DNA of 35,081 nt from the NCBI GenBank assembly GCA_017853205.1, contig JAFMKB010000026.1, forward strand, positions 1 to 35,081, read 5' to 3'. The DNA is from Gammaproteobacteria bacterium. Lineage in GTDB: Bacteria > Pseudomonadota > Gammaproteobacteria > Pseudomonadales > Pseudohongiellaceae. Position 1 is the first letter of the stretch; every line of letters begins with the position of its first letter. The notes below the pieces were generated by a model that saw nothing but the letters and a program-made list of their open reading frames with translations, was not told the origin of the DNA and made no database searches. A program made the translations under genes and the position numbers. This document shows positions 33,874 through 35,081 of the stretch, piece after piece.

Positions 33874-35081
33874 ATGAATGTTCTCGTGATAGGCAGCGGT
33901 GGGCGTGAACACTCGCTCGCCTGGAAAGCAGCCCAATCGCCTTTGGTCGATCGAGTGTTCGTTGCACCAGGCAACGCCGGCACGGCGCGCGAGCCTGCCC
34001 TGAGCAATGTCGCAATCGATACAATGGATTTCGCCGCACTCGCGGATTTCGCCGAGGCTAATAACGTAGGCCTCACGCTAGTCGGACCAGAGGCGCCACT
34101 TGTTGCTGGCGTGGTCGATTATTTTCGCGGTCGCGGTCTGCCGTGCTTCGGGCCCAGCAAAGCAGCCGCGCAGCTCGAAGGCTCTAAATCGTTTACAAAA
34201 GACTTTTTGAAGCGCCACAAAATCCCTACTGCAAGTTACCAAACATTCACCGAGGTCGAGGCAGCAAAAGCCTATATCCGCGCCGAGGGTGCGCCCATTG
34301 TAATAAAAGCCGACGGACTTGCTGCAGGCAAAGGCGTTGTCGTGGCAGCGACCGAAGCCGAAGCAGAAGCCGCTGTCGACGCGATGCTCGAGGGCAATAA
34401 ATTTGGTGACGCAGGTCATCGCGTTGTGATCGAAGGGTTTCTCGCTGGCGAGGAGGCCAGCTTTATTGTAATGGTCGACGGTAAGAATATCCTACCTATG
34501 GCGACCTCGCAGGATCATAAGGCGCGTGACGACGGCGACAAAGGCCCTAACACCGGCGGTATGGGCGCCTACTCCCCCGCACCTGTCGTGAGCGAGGAGA
34601 TCTGGGAACGCGCGATGGAGCAGATCATCCGCCCCACGGTCGCAGGCATGGCAGCGGATGGGAATACCTACACCGGCTTTCTCTACGCGGGACTGATGAT
34701 CTCGCCAACGGGCAGTATCGATGTGGTTGAGTTTAATTGCCGCTTCGGCGATCCTGAAGCGCAGCCCGTGATGATGCGCCTGCAATCCGACCTCGTCGAA
34801 CACTGCCTCGCGGCAGTAAACGGCACGCTCGATATGCAGACAGCAGAATGGGATTCTCGTTCCGCCGTCGGCATAGTGCTCGCGGCGGGCGGTTATCCGG
34901 AGTCCTATGCAAGCGGCGAGGTAATCAGCGGATTAGATGAGGCAAGCGAGGACTCAAGCGCAAAAATTTTTCATGCTGGTACTAAGCTTGATGGCGACCA
35001 AGTGGTTACAAGCGGCGGGCGCGTGCTTTGCGCCGTCGCGCTCGGTGACTCTGTAGCGCAAGCCCAGCGACGCGCCTACAG
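33874..35081 (+). CDS. purD: Phosphoribosylamine–glycine ligase, 3' end cut by window
   Basis: Makes GAR from phosphoribosylamine, glycine and ATP. About 402 codons are present with no stop before the window edge; the family is usually about 430 residues. It begins MNVLVIGSGGREHSLAWKAA with VGPEAPLV, then an ATP-grasp domain with EGSKSFTKDFLKRHKIPTA, IKADGLAAGKGVVVA, TSQDHKARDDGDKGPNTGGM and VEFNCRFGDPE (usual EFNVRFGDPE), and the C-terminal SAVGIVLAAGGYP. GAAGGA lies about 8 bases ahead of the ATG, only 14 bases after purH, so purHD is an operon. Confidence 0.95.
   Translation, partial: MNVLVIGSGGREHSLAWKAAQSPLVDRVFVAPGNAGTAREPALSNVAIDTMDFAALADFAEANNVGLTLVGPEAPLVAGVVDYFRGRGLPCFGPSKAAAQLEGSKSFTKDFLKRHKIPTASYQTFTEVEAAKAYIRAEGAPIVIKADGLAAGKGVVVAATEAEAEAAVDAMLEGNKFGDAGHRVVIEGFLAGEEASFIVMVDGKNILPMATSQDHKARDDGDKGPNTGGMGAYSPAPVVSEEIWERAMEQIIRPTVAGMAADGNTYTGFLYAGLMISPTGSIDVVEFNCRFGDPEAQPVMMRLQSDLVEHCLAAVNGTLDMQTAEWDSRSAVGIVLAAGGYPESYASGEVISGLDEASEDSSAKIFHAGTKLDGDQVVTSGGRVLCAVALGDSVAQAQRRAY

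Noticed and set aside
1..35081. CRISPR array, insertion sequence, prophage or toxin–antitoxin pair
   Set aside because: No regularly spaced repeats, transposase, integrase, phage structural gene or typical small two-gene toxin unit was seen on either strand.

Overview
The window looks like chromosomal DNA of a free-living, probably marine, gammaproteobacterium. The main evidence is the block aroQ–accB–accC–prmA–(DUF3426)–dusB–fis–purH–purD, an order I know from Pseudomonas and relatives, together with fabA/fabB (anaerobic unsaturated fatty-acid synthesis) and a Fis protein. Content and style fit the Cellvibrionales/Halieaceae-like groups, but the genus cannot be fixed from this sequence alone. 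I see no insertion sequence, integrase, phage gene or CRISPR array.

Layout. (1) 1–10760 is a catabolic region. It holds an acyl-CoA ligase (+), then a minus-strand run of SDR (HSD10-like 3-hydroxyacyl-CoA dehydrogenase), thiolase, acyl-CoA dehydrogenase and a secreted uncharacterised protein. A divergent plus-strand run follows: alpha-methylacyl-CoA racemase, enoyl-CoA hydratase-like protein, DoxX membrane protein, ABM-domain monooxygenase-like protein and an OPA-type MFS transporter. Together these could activate, epimerise and beta-oxidise a 2-methyl-branched acyl chain. (2) 10757–15911 (minus) holds an AGCS sodium:amino-acid symporter, a second member of the same uncharacterised secreted family, and a lipoprotein dipeptidyl peptidase IV. 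This looks like peptide or amino-acid scavenging. (3) 15970–19743 holds a divergent SAICAR synthase (PurC), tRNA-Thr(UGU), glucose-6-phosphate isomerase and the nucleoside phosphorylase PpnP. (4) 19914–23678 (minus) is manC–galU–manB, which makes GDP-mannose and UDP-glucose for polysaccharide, with pgi nearby supplying fructose-6-P. (5) 23891–26280 is fabA–fabB followed by a free-standing DsbD N-terminal domain. (6) 26401–35081 is the housekeeping block, ending inside purD.

The most unusual points are: the dsbD position upstream of aroQ holds only the periplasmic alpha domain of DsbD; two paralogues of an uncharacterised secreted family with two conserved cysteines occur 10 kb apart; a complete candidate methyl-branched beta-oxidation set has a racemase whose catalytic residues sit at the textbook positions but a hydratase that seems to lack the canonical glutamates; PurC is divergent; and Fis has a long acidic N-terminal extension. 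Several inverted repeats in intergenic regions are recorded as possible operators or hairpins, mostly with low confidence. Regulatory calls were made by eye.
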